Positions 8,804 through 18,700 of a stretch of 64,000 nt of DNA are shown piece after piece. The translations under genes and the position numbers were made by a program. Source of the DNA: Caldithrix abyssi (lineage in GTDB: Bacteria > Calditrichota > Calditrichia > Calditrichales > Calditrichaceae); NCBI GenBank assembly GCA_011369465.1, contig DRQG01000023.1:1-64000 (forward strand), given 5' to 3'. The notes beneath the pieces are model-generated. The model made no database searches. It was not told the DNA's origin and worked only from the letters and a program-made list of their open reading frames with translations. Position 1 is the first letter of the stretch. Every line of letters begins with the position of its first letter.

Positions 8804-8841
8804 ACTTTCCGGACCTCCCGAGTTTGATAATCCCGGAAAGT
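8804..8841 (+). terminator. Possible stem-loop downstream of the dehydrogenase gene
   Basis: ACTTTCCGG (8804-8812) pairs with CCGGAAAGT (8833-8841) across a 20-base loop, 26 bases after the stop codon. No strong U-run follows, so this is a weak terminator call. The rest of the gap up to about 9030 shows no other feature. Confidence 0.3.
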
Positions 8842-9030
8842 CTATCTACGTCTTTTCAGGGAAAATTCCATATAAACCGAGTGATTTGCGAGCGTTATCG
8901 CGACCACGAAGCATCGGGGGATCGTCCGCCTTAACGTAAAATAGATGGCGATAACACTTTCCCATTTAATGAACAATAACAATGATACAGATTGGCTTCT
9001 CATTCACTTTTATCCTGAAAATACGGTTTT

Positions 9031-9073
9031 AAAGTAAATAATACTTGACATAAAGTAAATAATACATTACATT
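9031..9073 (+). promoter_or_regulatory. Promoter with 14-bp direct repeats overlapping the -35 box
   Basis: A consensus -35 TTGACA (9045-9050) and a -10-like TACATT (9068-9073) have a 17-base spacer. A perfect direct repeat AAAGTAAATAATAC occurs at 9031-9044, directly upstream of the -35, and again at 9052-9065 in the spacer. The 21-base period is two helical turns, so two proteins would bind on the same DNA face and block polymerase. The downstream operon encodes a Xre-type regulator (10077-10280), the obvious candidate for autoregulation; that link is inference. Confidence 0.6.
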
Positions 9074-9120
9074 TATTGCGCAATGGGTAGGAGGTGCCAG
9101 TAATATAGGTATTCTTCAAA

Positions 9121-10053
9121 GTGCCAACGAAAAAAAGAAAAGTAACGGGCTGGATATTTTTTTCCATAGCGATACTTTTTACCTGTCTTTGGGCCTTTTG
9201 GGGAGCTATTGAGAATTTTCACGAAGGATGGTACTATACCTCTTTGTTAAAAAATGTGGGGCTCATGTTTATTCAATATATGAGTCCTATGATAGTTTTT
9301 ATAGCGCTAACCCTGCTCTCTGTCCGGAAAAATAAAACGGGCGCCGCATTATTCTTACTCTGCGCAGTTGTACTCTCTTTTTTGTTTAACCGCTTCAATC
9401 CATTTGTTATCCTGCCTTTTGTACTGCTGTCTGTTCTCAGCTGGTTTAGTGAATTTGATAATAAAAGATTAAAATATAAAATTGCGGTTTTTTTACCGCT
9501 CATCGTGTTTATTGCTTTTTCCATTGAACCGGCTTATCGGGTAAGCACCCGTTTGGATGACGGTAATTACGGGATGCGCATCATCCACGGCAACGGTGTT
9601 GTGCTGGTTTGGGCGCCGCGCGGCCCCGGCTGGCCGGATGAGGGAACTAATTGGTACGCGGCCGATAGTATCTGCCGCCATCTAAGTGAAGACGGTTTGT
9701 CCGTTACAGACAGTCCGCAAAATATCTGGCGGCTGCCCACTGCGGAGGAAGCGGTGCGTTCCATGCAGCGGCATGGCAAAAACTGCGCAGGCTATATAGT
9801 AGCGGAAAAAATACCGCACTACGCAGTGGAACCTGATAAGGAAACGCCGCTGTGGAATCCGCACAGCAAAATTATTTATTGGTGGACGGCCACGCCAACC
9901 GATTCCAACCATGCTTTGATAATCGCCTACAATGGTAAATTACGGAGCAGAGAAAAGCAATTTGCGGCAGGGAATTTGGGCTTCCGTGCGGTTAAAGAGC
10001 AAACCGGAGAAGATTCCGTTAAGAAAAAGATCATAATGAGCAAAAACAGGTAA
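9121..10053 (+). CDS. Membrane protein with C-terminal DUF1566-like domain
   Basis: 310 residues from GTG 9121; an in-frame stop lies 13 bases upstream, so no earlier start is possible, and the AGGAGG at about 9090 is too far away. About five hydrophobic helices span the first 145 residues. The remainder resembles DUF1566/Lcl-type domains, which share a C-type-lectin-like fold with formylglycine-generating enzymes: paired motifs GTNWYAADSICRHLSEDG, WRLPTAEEAVRSM and YWWTATPTDSNHALIIAYNG. The domain probably faces the periplasm. Function is unknown. It leads a four-gene operon with a Xre regulator and two further envelope proteins. Confidence 0.65.
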   Translation: MPTKKRKVTGWIFFSIAILFTCLWAFWGAIENFHEGWYYTSLLKNVGLMFIQYMSPMIVFIALTLLSVRKNKTGAALFLLCAVVLSFLFNRFNPFVILPFVLLSVLSWFSEFDNKRLKYKIAVFLPLIVFIAFSIEPAYRVSTRLDDGNYGMRIIHGNGVVLVWAPRGPGWPDEGTNWYAADSICRHLSEDGLSVTDSPQNIWRLPTAEEAVRSMQRHGKNCAGYIVAEKIPHYAVEPDKETPLWNPHSKIIYWWTATPTDSNHALIIAYNGKLRSREKQFAAGNLGFRAVKEQTGEDSVKKKIIMSKNR

Positions 10054-10076
10054 TCTTATTTAAGATCGGATAGTAC

Positions 10077-10280
10077 ATGCGCAATACGTTGAAGAGGCAA
10101 CGGGCAATCATCGGACCGATGACGCAGCAAGAACTGGCCGAGCGGGCCGGTGTAACCCGACAAACGATCATAGCTATCGAAAAGGGTTCGTTTAACCCCT
10201 CCGTTAAGCTGGCTCTTAAGCTGGCCAAAATACTAAAAACAACGGTAGAAGAATTATTTATTCTGGAATCCCGAGACTAA
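10077..10280 (+). CDS. Xre/YozG-type helix-turn-helix regulator
   Basis: 67 residues, one Cro/C1-type helix-turn-helix and nothing else. The recognition region MTQQELAERAGVTRQTIIAIEKG is followed by the family-typical NPSVKLALKLAKILKTTVEELF. Such minimal regulators usually sit beside small membrane-protein genes and repress their own operon, as here: the next gene is a multi-pass membrane protein. The direct repeats at 9031-9065 are the likely binding site (inference). ATG 10077 lacks a strong ribosome site, so translation may depend on coupling to the upstream gene 24 bases away. Confidence 0.9.
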   Translation: MRNTLKRQRAIIGPMTQQELAERAGVTRQTIIAIEKGSFNPSVKLALKLAKILKTTVEELFILESRD

Positions 10281-10290
10281 GGAGCGTACC

Positions 10291-10971
10291 ATGAAAAAAA
10301 TATCATCGAGTATGTTAAAATCCCTCTGGTTATTTGCCGTTGTGCTGGTGATAATGATCAGCAGCGGATTACCTATCTGGCTGTTGGTAACCGTTCTCAT
10401 TCTGTTGCTTGCTTTGCCTTTGCTGCGGGAAATAACCCATAGATCAGACGCTGATGAACGCCAGATTTACATCAGCCATTATTCCAGCCATCTGGCTTTG
10501 TATGTTTTTGTGGCCCTTATTCTGTTTGTAATGATCCATGATTATCAGCTTAGCGGAACGCAGCCGGATGTAAAATTTTACATGCTGTTACTGGTGCCAT
10601 TGGTTATTAAATTCATCATCAGTCTGCTGCAAAATTACGGGGCTGGTACAGCCGGAAGGTGGATCGGTTATTTTTTTGCTTCTGTGTGGCTGTTATTTGC
10701 CTTGCTGGACCACGGTTTTTCGCTGATGGGAGTAATTCAGGCTCTGCCCTTTATTGTGTTGTTTGCTCTGGCCTGGTATTCAAAAAAACAACCCTTGATA
10801 TGCGGTATCCTGTATATCGTATTGGCATTGGTCGGTTTGTTCTTCTTTAAAGGCTGGATTAAGATGGGGATTTACGGCCTGATCTTGATGTACACCCTGG
10901 TTCCGCTGCCCGTTTTTATCAGCGGAACGGCTCTGGTATTTTCTTCCATAAAAAAGGAGGAATTGCAATGA
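10291..10971 (+). CDS. Multi-pass membrane protein next to Xre regulator
   Basis: 226 residues with about seven hydrophobic helices. A conserved-looking cytoplasmic segment, HRSDADERQIYISHYSSHLA (from about residue 49), resembles the DER(Q) motif of DUF2178-type proteins that commonly accompany YozG-type regulators. No enzymatic motif is visible. ATG 10291 follows AAGGAGCGTACC, a good ribosome site, and its stop overlaps the next start by four bases. Probably an integral membrane protein controlled by the upstream regulator; biochemical role unknown. Confidence 0.65.
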   Translation: MKKISSSMLKSLWLFAVVLVIMISSGLPIWLLVTVLILLLALPLLREITHRSDADERQIYISHYSSHLALYVFVALILFVMIHDYQLSGTQPDVKFYMLLLVPLVIKFIISLLQNYGAGTAGRWIGYFFASVWLLFALLDHGFSLMGVIQALPFIVLFALAWYSKKQPLICGILYIVLALVGLFFFKGWIKMGIYGLILMYTLVPLPVFISGTALVFSSIKKEELQ

Positions 10972-11444
10972 AAGAAGGAAAAACGTTATCCGTAAAACTT
11001 CTCACGACTCTTTGTGCATTATTGTTTTTCCAGGCAGCTGGTGTTGCACAAAGCAGTCATCAAATCAATGTGTCTTTTGTGTTGAGCGGTCATATTTTTG
11101 TGGGTGTGGGCTACACTTACGGTTTTGACGCCAACTGGCAGGCCGGGATGACGGTTATGCTGGCGCCCGAAAAAGGTTTGCCGATGGCCTTTAATGTCGG
11201 CGGAGGATACCTGGGAAAGGGAGAACATTGGCGGGCGCGCTGGTGGGGCGAGTTCATGGTCATTGCCAGTCCACCGGATCCCAAGGAAAGAAAATACTTA
11301 CCTTTGATTAATTTTGTCCCGGGCCTTGTCTATTATAACGGTGACCAAACCACATATTCTGCGGAAGCATGGTTATCCTTTCTGCCGATCCAGAAAAAAT
11401 TTGCACCGACCGGGCTGGAATTTCAGGTTGGCCGACGTTTTTAA
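10968..11444 (+). CDS. Secreted / outer-membrane beta-barrel-like protein
   Basis: 158 residues with a signal peptide (hydrophobic core LLTTLCALLFFQAAG, likely cleavage after GVAQ). The mature part alternates strands and turns (FVGVGYTYGFDANWQAGMTVML) and ends in FQVGRRF, a terminal Phe typical of outer-membrane barrels. No known family is recognised. A strong AAGGAGG ribosome site lies inside the end of the preceding gene, which it overlaps by ATGA, so it belongs to the operon started at 9121. Confidence 0.6.
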   Translation: MKEGKTLSVKLLTTLCALLFFQAAGVAQSSHQINVSFVLSGHIFVGVGYTYGFDANWQAGMTVMLAPEKGLPMAFNVGGGYLGKGEHWRARWWGEFMVIASPPDPKERKYLPLINFVPGLVYYNGDQTTYSAEAWLSFLPIQKKFAPTGLEFQVGRRF

Positions 11445-11713
11445 TCGTTAGATAATCCTATTTAGATTCTGACCGGCGGGATCATTGACTTCGATGCAAA
11501 TAAGACTGTCCCGCCGGCCAAAACTTCAATTCTTACCAGTATTGTAATTGTTTTTTATTGCTTCTCTTATCGCACTTTAGTTTTGTATTTTTTTCTTATC
11601 TTTGCCCCTTTTCAGTTCGATGATACAGATAATTCCTAATTTGTTTATTTGAAAAAGATATCGATAGGTCTTTATCTCTTTAAACCAGATATAATACAAA
11701 ATTCGGTAAAAGT

Positions 11714-14700
11714 ATGAAAAAATCGAATGAAGAAGTCCTGCGTGAAGAAATCGAAGCATTAAAAAGAGAAAATAGTAATTTAAAAAAACAGGTAGAAAAT
11801 ATAAAGAACAGCGAAGCCTTTTATAAAGCGATTTTTAACTTTTCCCCGAGCGGCATCCTGGTAGAAGATGAAAATGGTATAGTGTTAGACGCAAACCCGG
11901 CGTTTTGCCGGACCTATGGCTATCCCAAAAAGGAATTAGTGGGGAAATCGGTTCAGGTTGTTACTCACCATGAAAACAGCGGATTGATCAAAAAGAATAT
12001 TCACAGAATATTAGAAGGCAAACAATTGCAATTTGTGGTTAAAAGTTGCAAGAAAGATGGCAGTACTATTTTTACAGAACTGAATGAGAGAAGTATCCGC
12101 CTTCCGAACGGCAGAACCGGTATTATCAGCATCTCATTTAATAAAACCGAGCATATACGTACTCAGGAAGCCCTGAAAAACAGTGAAAGAGAATTCAGGA
12201 ATCTGCTGAAGCTTTTACCTTATGGAGTGATTATTTATAATCTTGAGGGTAGAATTGTTTATGGTAATCGGGAAGTGAAAAGGATTTTTAAACACGATAA
12301 AAATAAACATACCGATTTCCTGGGAATTTCAGTTTTTGATTTTCTTCATAATGAAGAAGTAGAGAAAGTGAAGCATCGTTTTCAGGGATTATTAAAAGGT
12401 AAAAAGCAGCCACCAACCATAGAAAAGGTTTATGACTTTGAAGGAAATCTTATTGAAGTAGAGGTTGTATCGCGACGTACCATTTTTAACGGAAAACCCG
12501 CTTTGCTGGCCATTGTAATTGATGTCTCTGAGAGGATAAAATCAGAAAAAGAATTAAAACAGAGGGAACGCTATTTCCGCCGTTTATTTGAATACGCGCC
12601 TTATCCGGAACTTATTCTGATAGAAGAAAAAATTGCTGCCATTAACCGGGCTGCCTTGAAATTTTTCGGGGTAAAAAATGCCAACGAGCTAAAAGGGATA
12701 CCTCTAAAAAACATGGTATCCTCAAAAACGCCTTTAGGCAAATTAGATACGGATGAAGGCAAAGAAACCTTAACTTATAATAATATTCGAATTAAACCAA
12801 AACATAAAAAAGAAAGAGTGGCAAATATTACGGTTACTCGCACATATTTTGCCGGCCGGTCTGCCGTTCATGTTACCTTACATGATCTTACAGAATTGTA
12901 CCAAACCCTGGATAAATTACGTGAATCTGAAGAAACCTATCGTGAGTTGTTCGATAAATCTTCTGAAGCGATCTATGTTCAGGATAAGGATGGCGTTTTC
13001 CTGGATGTGAATCGAGGTGTTTTAAATATGTATGGGTATCCCAAAAAGTTTTTTATTGGCAATACGCCTGCCCCCTTATCCGCTCCGGGTTTGAATGATA
13101 TGGAAAAAGTCGTTAATCACCTGAAAAAAGCTTTTGCAGGAGAACCTCAACAATTTGAATTTTGGGGCATTCGTCGAAACGGTGAGGTGTTTCCTAAAAT
13201 TGTCCGTTTAAACAGAGGTAAATATTTTGGGAAGGATGTGATTTTTGCTTTCGCGATGGATATTAGCGAACAAAAAGTAACAGAACAGGCATTAAAGAAT
13301 ACCAATAAAACCCTTGAGTTGATGAATGCCGTCAGTAAGGTCGGCATATCCAGCCGAAGTCCGGAAGATTTGGCTGAAAAATTAGCCAGGGAATTACGTA
13401 AAGCGCTTCCTGTGGATGCCTTTATTTTAGACGGATTTTATCCCGGGACCAACAGTTATTATGGCTTCGGTAATTTTGATACAATAAACGGTCGGTTTCA
13501 AAAAGTACGGGAATTCCAACAAGGGTTCGATTGGACAAAATCAAAAAAAAGAAAAAAATTGTTCGAGGAAAAAAAACCTATTTTAATTTTGCGCCACAGG
13601 GGACAAATTAACCAGATCACAGCCAGCCGACAGCGTAAAGGTATAAAAGAAAAACCCTCCGTCTCATTGATTTATGTACCTCTTATTTTAAGTAACAAAG
13701 TTACCGGTGTCTTATCCATTCAAAGTTACGAATACAAGGCTTATACACAGGAGGATGTAAGGCTTTTGACCCATATAGGCCGCCAAATTGCTCCGGCTGT
13801 TGAAAGCTTATTGCTGAATAAAGAACTTATGGAACAGGCTATAAAACTGCGTGAAAATGAAAGACGCTACCGTCTTCTTTTTGACCATGCCATGGATTAT
13901 ATCCTGATTATTGATCCTTTCCATCCTCAGGGACCAACCGTTGTGGATGCAAATGAAGCTGCATTTAAAAAACATGGCTACAGTAGAGAAGAATTTATTG
14001 GTTTCCCGCTTTCAGCAATCGATAGCCCTGAAAACCAGAAGGTGATGCAGGAAAGGTTGCAAAAAATTCTTTCTAAAGAAACAATAGTTTTTGAGACAAG
14101 GCATACACGCAAAGATGGATCGACATTTCCCGTTGAAGTTAAAGCTCAACTAATACATTTACAAGGTAAACCGTATATTTACGCGATGGAACGGGATATT
14201 TCGGAGCGTAAAAAAGCGGAACAGAATATCCACCGTTTAGCCACTGTAGTAGAGCAATCCGTTGAAGCCATCGAAATTACAGATATTGATGGAAATATCC
14301 AATATGTAAATAAAGCTCTGGAAGAAATGAGTGGATACAATCGTTCCGAATTAATTGGCCAGAACGCCAGAATACATAAAAGCGGAAAACATAATCTGAA
14401 TTTTTATCAGGAATTATGGAAAACCATATTGAGGGGTAAAAAATGGCAAGGCATAATTATTAATAAACGAAAAAATGGCAATATATACTATGAAAAAGCC
14501 GTTATCTTTCCTATCAAGGATGCTTCGGGCAAAATTATTCAATTTGCTTCCGTTCGTCGCGACATAACTTTGGAACGTCAACTTGAGCAACAGCTGCAGC
14601 AAATGCAAAAAATGGAAGCAATCGGTACGCTAACCGGTGGGATTGCCCACGATTTTAATAATTTGCTTACAGTAATTAACGGGCATGCGGAAATCGGTTT

Positions 14701-15757
14701 AATGCGCGTCGAAGAAACGGATCAGGTACATAACGATTTATTATCTATCTTAAATGCAGGGAAAAAAGCTGAGAGGCTCACCAGCCAGTTATTGGCTTTT
14801 AGCCGGCGGCAGATACATGAATTAAAAATTTTACAAATAAATGAGTTGATTCGGGACTTGGAGAAGATGCTCCAACGGCTTATCCCTGAGGACATTTCCA
14901 TAACTACGCAGCTGGGAGAAGACCTGCCTTACATTAAAGCAGACCCGGCACAGATCGAACAAATTTTGATTAATTTGGTGGTTAATGCCCGGGATGCTTT
15001 GCAGGAACAAACCGTAGAATCATACAAAAAACAAATTATGATCAAAACCGAGACACAAGATATCGATGATTATCTTGTAAAAGAAAGGGTGGGAATTCAA
15101 AGTGGAGTTTATATAGTTATCTCGGTAAGTGATTCCGGCGTGGGGATAGAAGAGGACATAAAGGACAGGATATTTGAACCGTTTTTTACCACAAAAGAAG
15201 TAAACAAGGGCACCGGTTTGGGGTTGGCTACAGTGTATGGAATTGTGAAACAAAATAATGGCTATATTTTTGTAGAAAGTGAAAAAGGTCAGGGGAGTAC
15301 CTTCTTTGTTTACTGGCCTGTTACTTCCGAAGAGCCGCAAACGGAACTGGCACAAAAAATAGCCGAAGAGAACTTAGAGGGCCGAGAAACTATCCTTTTT
15401 ATCGAGGATGACGAAAGTGTACGCCAATTTGCCTGCCAGGCGCTAAGAACATTTGGTTATACCATTATAGAAGCACTCAATGGTAAAAACGCTCTAAAAC
15501 TGATTGAACGCGAAAAGCCTCGGATAGATTTTGCAATAACCGATCTTATTATGCCGGAAATGGACGGAAGAGCTGTCGGCCAAGAGCTCCAAAAATTGTT
15601 TCCGAATATTAAAACTTTATACGTATCCGGGTATGCGCATGACCATCTGGTTAAAGATGGAGCCCTCGAACCCGGTATAAATTTTTTACAGAAACCTTAT
15701 TCTATTCAGCAATTGCTTAAAATGATCCGAAAAATGCTTGATGCGAGGACAGGCTAA
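11714..15757 (+). CDS. Giant PAS/GAF hybrid histidine kinase with receiver domain
   Basis: 1347 residues with no membrane segment, so cytoplasmic. An N-terminal coiled coil (5-38) leads into serial sensor domains: PAS-like modules at about 40-150, 165-275, 290-395 and 410-520, a GAF domain at about 530-690, and two more PAS modules at about 720-835 and 845-960. The kinase core follows: HisKA with His979 in GGIAHDFNNL (CckA-like type), HATPase_c with N, G1 (DSGVGI) and G2 (GTGLGLATVYGIVKQN) boxes, then a receiver domain whose phospho-acceptor is Asp1277 (ITDLIMPEMDG). There is no DNA-binding output, so it probably feeds a phosphorelay via a phosphotransfer protein. A second hybrid kinase starts only 42 bases after its stop. 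Ligands are unknown. Confidence 0.93.
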   Translation: MKKSNEEVLREEIEALKRENSNLKKQVENIKNSEAFYKAIFNFSPSGILVEDENGIVLDANPAFCRTYGYPKKELVGKSVQVVTHHENSGLIKKNIHRILEGKQLQFVVKSCKKDGSTIFTELNERSIRLPNGRTGIISISFNKTEHIRTQEALKNSEREFRNLLKLLPYGVIIYNLEGRIVYGNREVKRIFKHDKNKHTDFLGISVFDFLHNEEVEKVKHRFQGLLKGKKQPPTIEKVYDFEGNLIEVEVVSRRTIFNGKPALLAIVIDVSERIKSEKELKQRERYFRRLFEYAPYPELILIEEKIAAINRAALKFFGVKNANELKGIPLKNMVSSKTPLGKLDTDEGKETLTYNNIRIKPKHKKERVANITVTRTYFAGRSAVHVTLHDLTELYQTLDKLRESEETYRELFDKSSEAIYVQDKDGVFLDVNRGVLNMYGYPKKFFIGNTPAPLSAPGLNDMEKVVNHLKKAFAGEPQQFEFWGIRRNGEVFPKIVRLNRGKYFGKDVIFAFAMDISEQKVTEQALKNTNKTLELMNAVSKVGISSRSPEDLAEKLARELRKALPVDAFILDGFYPGTNSYYGFGNFDTINGRFQKVREFQQGFDWTKSKKRKKLFEEKKPILILRHRGQINQITASRQRKGIKEKPSVSLIYVPLILSNKVTGVLSIQSYEYKAYTQEDVRLLTHIGRQIAPAVESLLLNKELMEQAIKLRENERRYRLLFDHAMDYILIIDPFHPQGPTVVDANEAAFKKHGYSREEFIGFPLSAIDSPENQKVMQERLQKILSKETIVFETRHTRKDGSTFPVEVKAQLIHLQGKPYIYAMERDISERKKAEQNIHRLATVVEQSVEAIEITDIDGNIQYVNKALEEMSGYNRSELIGQNARIHKSGKHNLNFYQELWKTILRGKKWQGIIINKRKNGNIYYEKAVIFPIKDASGKIIQFASVRRDITLERQLEQQLQQMQKMEAIGTLTGGIAHDFNNLLTVINGHAEIGLMRVEETDQVHNDLLSILNAGKKAERLTSQLLAFSRRQIHELKILQINELIRDLEKMLQRLIPEDISITTQLGEDLPYIKADPAQIEQILINLVVNARDALQEQTVESYKKQIMIKTETQDIDDYLVKERVGIQSGVYIVISVSDSGVGIEEDIKDRIFEPFFTTKEVNKGTGLGLATVYGIVKQNNGYIFVESEKGQGSTFFVYWPVTSEEPQTELAQKIAEENLEGRETILFIEDDESVRQFACQALRTFGYTIIEALNGKNALKLIEREKPRIDFAITDLIMPEMDGRAVGQELQKLFPNIKTLYVSGYAHDHLVKDGALEPGINFLQKPYSIQQLLKMIRKMLDARTG

Positions 15758-15799
15758 AATATGTACCTCTTGAATGGCATTTCCATAGGGAAATCTATA

Positions 15800-18700
15800 A
15801 TGGAAATAAAACATATAGTTAGGTCAATCCTTTTATTTAGTTTAATAGGCTTACTCCCGGGTTCAGTTCTTGAAGCTCGTCAATCTAAAGAAGGTCTAAA
15901 GTTCGGACAAATAAAGTTTGATCATATAACGGTTGAGGATGGCTTATCCAATTCCACCGTGTATTCCATCACTCAGGACAAAAACGGATTTATGTGGTTT
16001 GGTACAACAAACGGTCTCAATAAATATGATGGATACGAATTCACAGTTTTCCTTCATTCGGATGAGGATTCATCATCCCTTTCAAATAATAGCACCGGAA
16101 ATATCTATATTGATGACGAAGGAATTATTTGGGTAGGAACGTGGGGGGGCGGTTTAAATCGTTTTGACCCTGCAACAAATAAAGCAGTACATTACTTGAA
16201 CGATCATAACGATCCGACCAGTATCAGCGGTAACCGGGTCCAAAGCATTTATAAAGATAGAAACGGTATGCTTTGGGTCGGAACTTATGCCAACGGCTTA
16301 AATACATTGGATCCGAAAACGGGAAAATTTACCGTTTTTAAGCATGATCCTGACGATCCAGGCAGCCTAAGCAATAATCGTATTTGGGCAATTTGTGAAG
16401 ATCGTTACGGTACTATTTGGGTAGCTACCTCATTCGGTTTAAATCGATTTGACCGTAAAAAACAGGTATTCGTACGGTATTATATGGAAAAGGGGAATCC
16501 CCATAGTCTATCATCCAATATAATCCGTGCCTTGTTCCCTTCGCAAGGAGATACGCTATGGATTGGCACTCAAAACGGACTTAACCTGTTAAATTTGCGT
16601 ACGGGGTCGTTCGATCGGGTCTATTGGTCCGGCACTTCAACAGTACGATTCAATATATATAGCGTTAATTCGATTTTTGAAGATATTAACCGGAATCTCT
16701 GGGTTGGTCTGGGAGGTGGGCTGCTATACAAAAGCACAAAAACCGGTGAATTACAGCATTTCCAAAAAAACTCGGATGAGACGTATAGCTTGAGTGAGAA
16801 TGAAATACGTTCGGTATATGTGGATCGTTCCGGGATCGTATGGATAGGTACGCGTACAAGCGGTATTAATAAGCTAAATCCACATCGTAAACGGTTTGGT
16901 ATATTTATTCCATCCGGAAAATCAGGAAACGGAAGCCAGAGTAAAGTAATTCTCTCGGTATATCAAAAGAATGATTTCCTTTGGATGGCCACCCTCGATG
17001 GATTGCTTAGGTTAAACCGCAAGACGAATTCGGTCAGACAGTATTTTACACTGACTAAGCAAAATAAAAAAAATACGTACCAGGTTCTGCGCCATATTTA
17101 TCCATCCCCTCACGATTCATCCATTATTTGGTTGAGCGCTAATAAAACGGTTATCCGTTTTAATGTCTATACAGATCAATACACAACATACTATTTGAAA
17201 CAATCTTTGCCTAATTCCGCACGAATTACGAGGCCGCTCTCTTTATATGAGGAATCTAACGAAATACTATGGATTTCCGACTTCACAGGTGGGCTTATTA
17301 AATACAATTTAAAAAATCATTCTATCGTAAAGCAATTTGTTCACCAGCCAACAGATTCGACTAGCATAAGTCATAACGAAGTATGGTTTATTTACCCTGT
17401 TGATAAGAGCCATTTTTGGATCGGTACGGGTAACGGTTTAAATTATTTTGATAAACAAAAAGAAGTTTTTAAACGGTTTTATTTTGATGAAGAGCGAAAA
17501 CTCAACCGCCGGTTTTTTACAATTCACGTCACCTCGGATAGTATATTCTGGCTGGGCACAGATTACGGTCTGATCCGTTTTAACCCTTTGACGGGCCATT
17601 GGCAGAACTTTACCAGTAAGAACGGTTTACCCGATGATAAAATAGCATATATTAATCAAGATAATGACGGGAATTTATGGTTGAGCACGGAACATGGTCT
17701 GGCAAAATTTAATCCGCACAACGGAAAAGTCATCCCCTTTGATTTAACCGATGGACTGGTAAACCATGAGTATATTGTCGGATGCGGATATAGAAATGAG
17801 AAGGGAGAATTGTTTTTTGGGGGAACAAACGGACTGGACTATTTTAATCCGGAACAGATCTCTATAAACGATTTTGAACCGCCCGTTGTTTTAACCGAAT
17901 TAAAGATCCTTAATAAAAGAGTAAACATAGGTGAAAATTCTCCCCTAAAACAAATCATAAGTAACACCAGGCACCTTAAACTCTCATATAAAGATTATGT
18001 GTTCAGCTTTGCCTTTAGCGCCCTGGATTACAGCAATCCGAAGAAGATTAAGTATGCTTACAAGCTGGAAGGTATCGATGACGATTGGATCTATACTAAT
18101 GCGAATAACCGCACAGCTACCTACACTACATTACCCGGAGGCAATTATATCTTCCGGGTTAAGGCAACAAACAGCGATGGTATTTGGAGTAATCAACAGG
18201 TAGCCCTGCCTATACAAATTGTACCTCCCATCTGGAAAATGCAATGGTTTAGAATCGGCGTTATTTTTATTGGAATCATAATAATAACTGCTCTTTTTCG
18301 CTACCGCCTTCGAAAAATTCGGGAAAGAAGCGATGCACTCATGGTTATTAACAGGCAATTGAATGAACAAATTGCCGAACGCAAACGGGCTGAGGAAGAA
18401 AAAGAAAAATTGCAACAACAGCTGATTCAATCTCAAAAGATGGAAGCTCTGGGAACGCTGGCCGGAGGGGTCGCCCATGATTTCAACAATTTATTAACCA
18501 TCATTAACGGAAATACCGAACTGATTTTATTAAATACCACCAAAAAGGATAAATTCCATCGGCATCTGCGCGCTATTCATCAAAGCGGCATCCGTGCGGC
18601 AGAACTTACGCGCCAGTTGTTGGCCTTTAGCCGCAAACAAATGGTGAAACCCAGAGTGATTGACATCAATCAAACCATCAAGGAAATGAATACCTTATTA

